A stretch of DNA of 6,693 bases from assembly GCA_029881635.1 (NCBI GenBank), contig JAOUMG010000110.1, positions 1 to 6,693 of the forward strand, read 5' to 3'. Position 1 is the stretch's first letter. The number at the start of each line of letters is the position of its first letter. The translations under genes were made by a program, and so were the position numbers. The notes under the pieces were generated by a model, which was not told the DNA's origin, searched no databases, and saw only the letters and a program-made list of their open reading frames with translations. This document shows, in pieces, positions 5,707-6,693 of this stretch. Source of the DNA: Paracoccaceae bacterium. GTDB lineage: Bacteria > Pseudomonadota > Alphaproteobacteria > Rhodobacterales > Rhodobacteraceae.

Positions 5707-6693
5707 ATGGGAGCTAACAACGATACCAGTTTTCTTGAGCAGATGAATGGAGGTGGCTGGCGAGTAGTAGTCAATATTCCAGCAAAATACCAAGACGTCA
5801 TTGGAAAGAAGAAGCTTAAACAGTCCCTTGGGACAGACAGCCTAACAGAAGCAAATCGCCGCAAGTGGCCGATCGTCAATCATTTTAAATCGCAGATCAG
5901 TTCCGTTTCGCGCAATGCACTTGGAGACATTGGTACTGCCCGTGCGTTGACGTTGCGGGCGAAGTTGCAGGCGGCTGTTCTGGTGCCTATGCATGGTCAG
6001 GAAGATTCCGAAGCTGAGATGGTGGCATGGGAGATTGCGGACGAGGCGGAAGCGCTTCAAGGACAACCGATTGGCACGGACGAACACGGCCAGCCAATAT
6101 TTGATCCAAAACGTGAAGCTGGGGCGCAGATTTTCTACGAGGTCGCCAAGGGTAAGCGGACGCCATTGATGTTACCGGCAGAAGATTTCCGCCGTCAGAA
6201 GGACGAAAGTTGGCAGGGCAAGACGTGGGGGAAGTTCGACAAGATCACCAAGGAACTCGAAGGCTGGCTCATCAAACGCCGGGGAGTCGCAACGCTGGAG
6301 CATGTGGATCGCCGGGCGGTGGGAGAATTCATTGCCTCCATGCTGAAAGACCACGGCTGGAAGCACAAGACATTGAACGGCTATATTTCCGCCCTGTCGC
6401 AGTACTGGCTTTGGCTGGAAAAGCGCGGACTCGTCCAATCAAATCCGTGGCAAGGCCAGGGCCTTAAAGAGCCCCCTAAGAAGGACGTTGATAGGGAACG
6501 CGCGTTCAACGCTGATGAAATGCAACGATTGCTCAACGGATCGCCAAACCAGCCCTATCTCTCTGATCTTATCCGCATAGGAGCTCTCACTGGGGCTCGC
6601 CTTGGCTCACTCATAGAGTTGACCGTTGGAGCCTGTAAGAATGGAGTCTTTGTCATCCCCGCCGGAAAGAAGGAACGGCAACACCGGGAGGTT
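5707..6693 (+). CDS. Tyrosine recombinase/integrase (3' end beyond window)
   Basis: The frame is open from the ATG at 5707 to the window edge, giving 329 residues without a stop. Residues 18-70 (WRVVVNIPAKYQDVIGKKKL, then QSLGTDSLTEANRRKW) form the N-terminal domain seen in island integrases. Residues about 170-248 (GWLIKRRGV, EHVDRRAVGEFIASML, HKTLNGYISALSQYWLWLEK, SNPW) are the SAM-like core-binding domain. The catalytic domain starts near 257. ALTGARLGSLIEL carries the first catalytic Arg (R298), and IPAGKKERQHREV holds the expected beta-hairpin Lys (K321 or K322). The His-x-x-Arg box and the Tyr nucleophile would lie to the right. It catalyses site-specific recombination, presumably of a genomic island or prophage whose body may extend right. 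The start is preceded only by a weak GGGGG; M13 (5743) is an alternative. It diverges from a truncated integrase of the same broad type. No tRNA target was seen. Confidence 0.9.
   Translation, partial: MGANNDTSFLEQMNGGGWRVVVNIPAKYQDVIGKKKLKQSLGTDSLTEANRRKWPIVNHFKSQISSVSRNALGDIGTARALTLRAKLQAAVLVPMHGQEDSEAEMVAWEIADEAEALQGQPIGTDEHGQPIFDPKREAGAQIFYEVAKGKRTPLMLPAEDFRRQKDESWQGKTWGKFDKITKELEGWLIKRRGVATLEHVDRRAVGEFIASMLKDHGWKHKTLNGYISALSQYWLWLEKRGLVQSNPWQGQGLKEPPKKDVDRERAFNADEMQRLLNGSPNQPYLSDLIRIGALTGARLGSLIELTVGACKNGVFVIPAGKKERQHREV

Overview
The window reads as chromosomal DNA of an alphaproteobacterium, most likely Rhodobacterales (Roseobacter group). This is inferred from high-GC codon use in the left two thirds, a GntR/FCD regulator beside a cytoplasmic-type gamma-glutamyltransferase, a winged-helix/TolB-like/TPR regulator, and the IS6-type transposase remnant. 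No rRNA, tRNA or CRISPR array was seen. The left part looks like ordinary chromosome. From about 2.2 kb rightwards it becomes an accessory region of IS debris and integrases.

Layout: (1) 1-442, the 3' part of an FCD-domain GntR-family regulator cut by the window edge. (2) 601-2196, an intact gamma-glutamyltransferase-family gene in the same orientation. (3) 2197-2645, a truncated IS6-type element that begins at the base after the ggt-like stop codon and keeps only the end of its transposase gene (minus strand). (4) 2699-4318, an intact minus-strand regulator with an N-terminal SARP/OmpR-type DNA-binding domain, a TolB-like domain and TPR-like repeats; a sigma70-like promoter can be read upstream. 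(5) 4499-4816, a divergent small ORF with one predicted membrane segment and no recognised family. (6) 4847-4906, a second copy of the same IS end (51 of 60 bases identical by hand alignment), in the same orientation as the first. (7) 5016-5498, the N-terminal part of a tyrosine integrase on the minus strand, with an excellent ribosome binding site but no catalytic domain. (8) 5707-6693, a second, divergent tyrosine integrase on the plus strand, open at the right edge of the window; its first 329 residues are present and reach into the catalytic domain.

The regulator and the small ORF lie between two directly oriented IS ends, so they may have moved or been trapped as a unit; this is inference. 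The 208-bp gap between the two integrases is partly AT-rich. It holds two overlapping palindromes, an 8-bp inverted repeat and a 12-bp tandem repeat. These are the best candidates here for an attachment or recombinase-binding region, or for a control region of the integrases. I see no clear sign of a wholly new system. The most interesting parts are the divergent integrase pair with its repeat-rich gap, and the regulator/small-ORF pair with candidate operator repeats.
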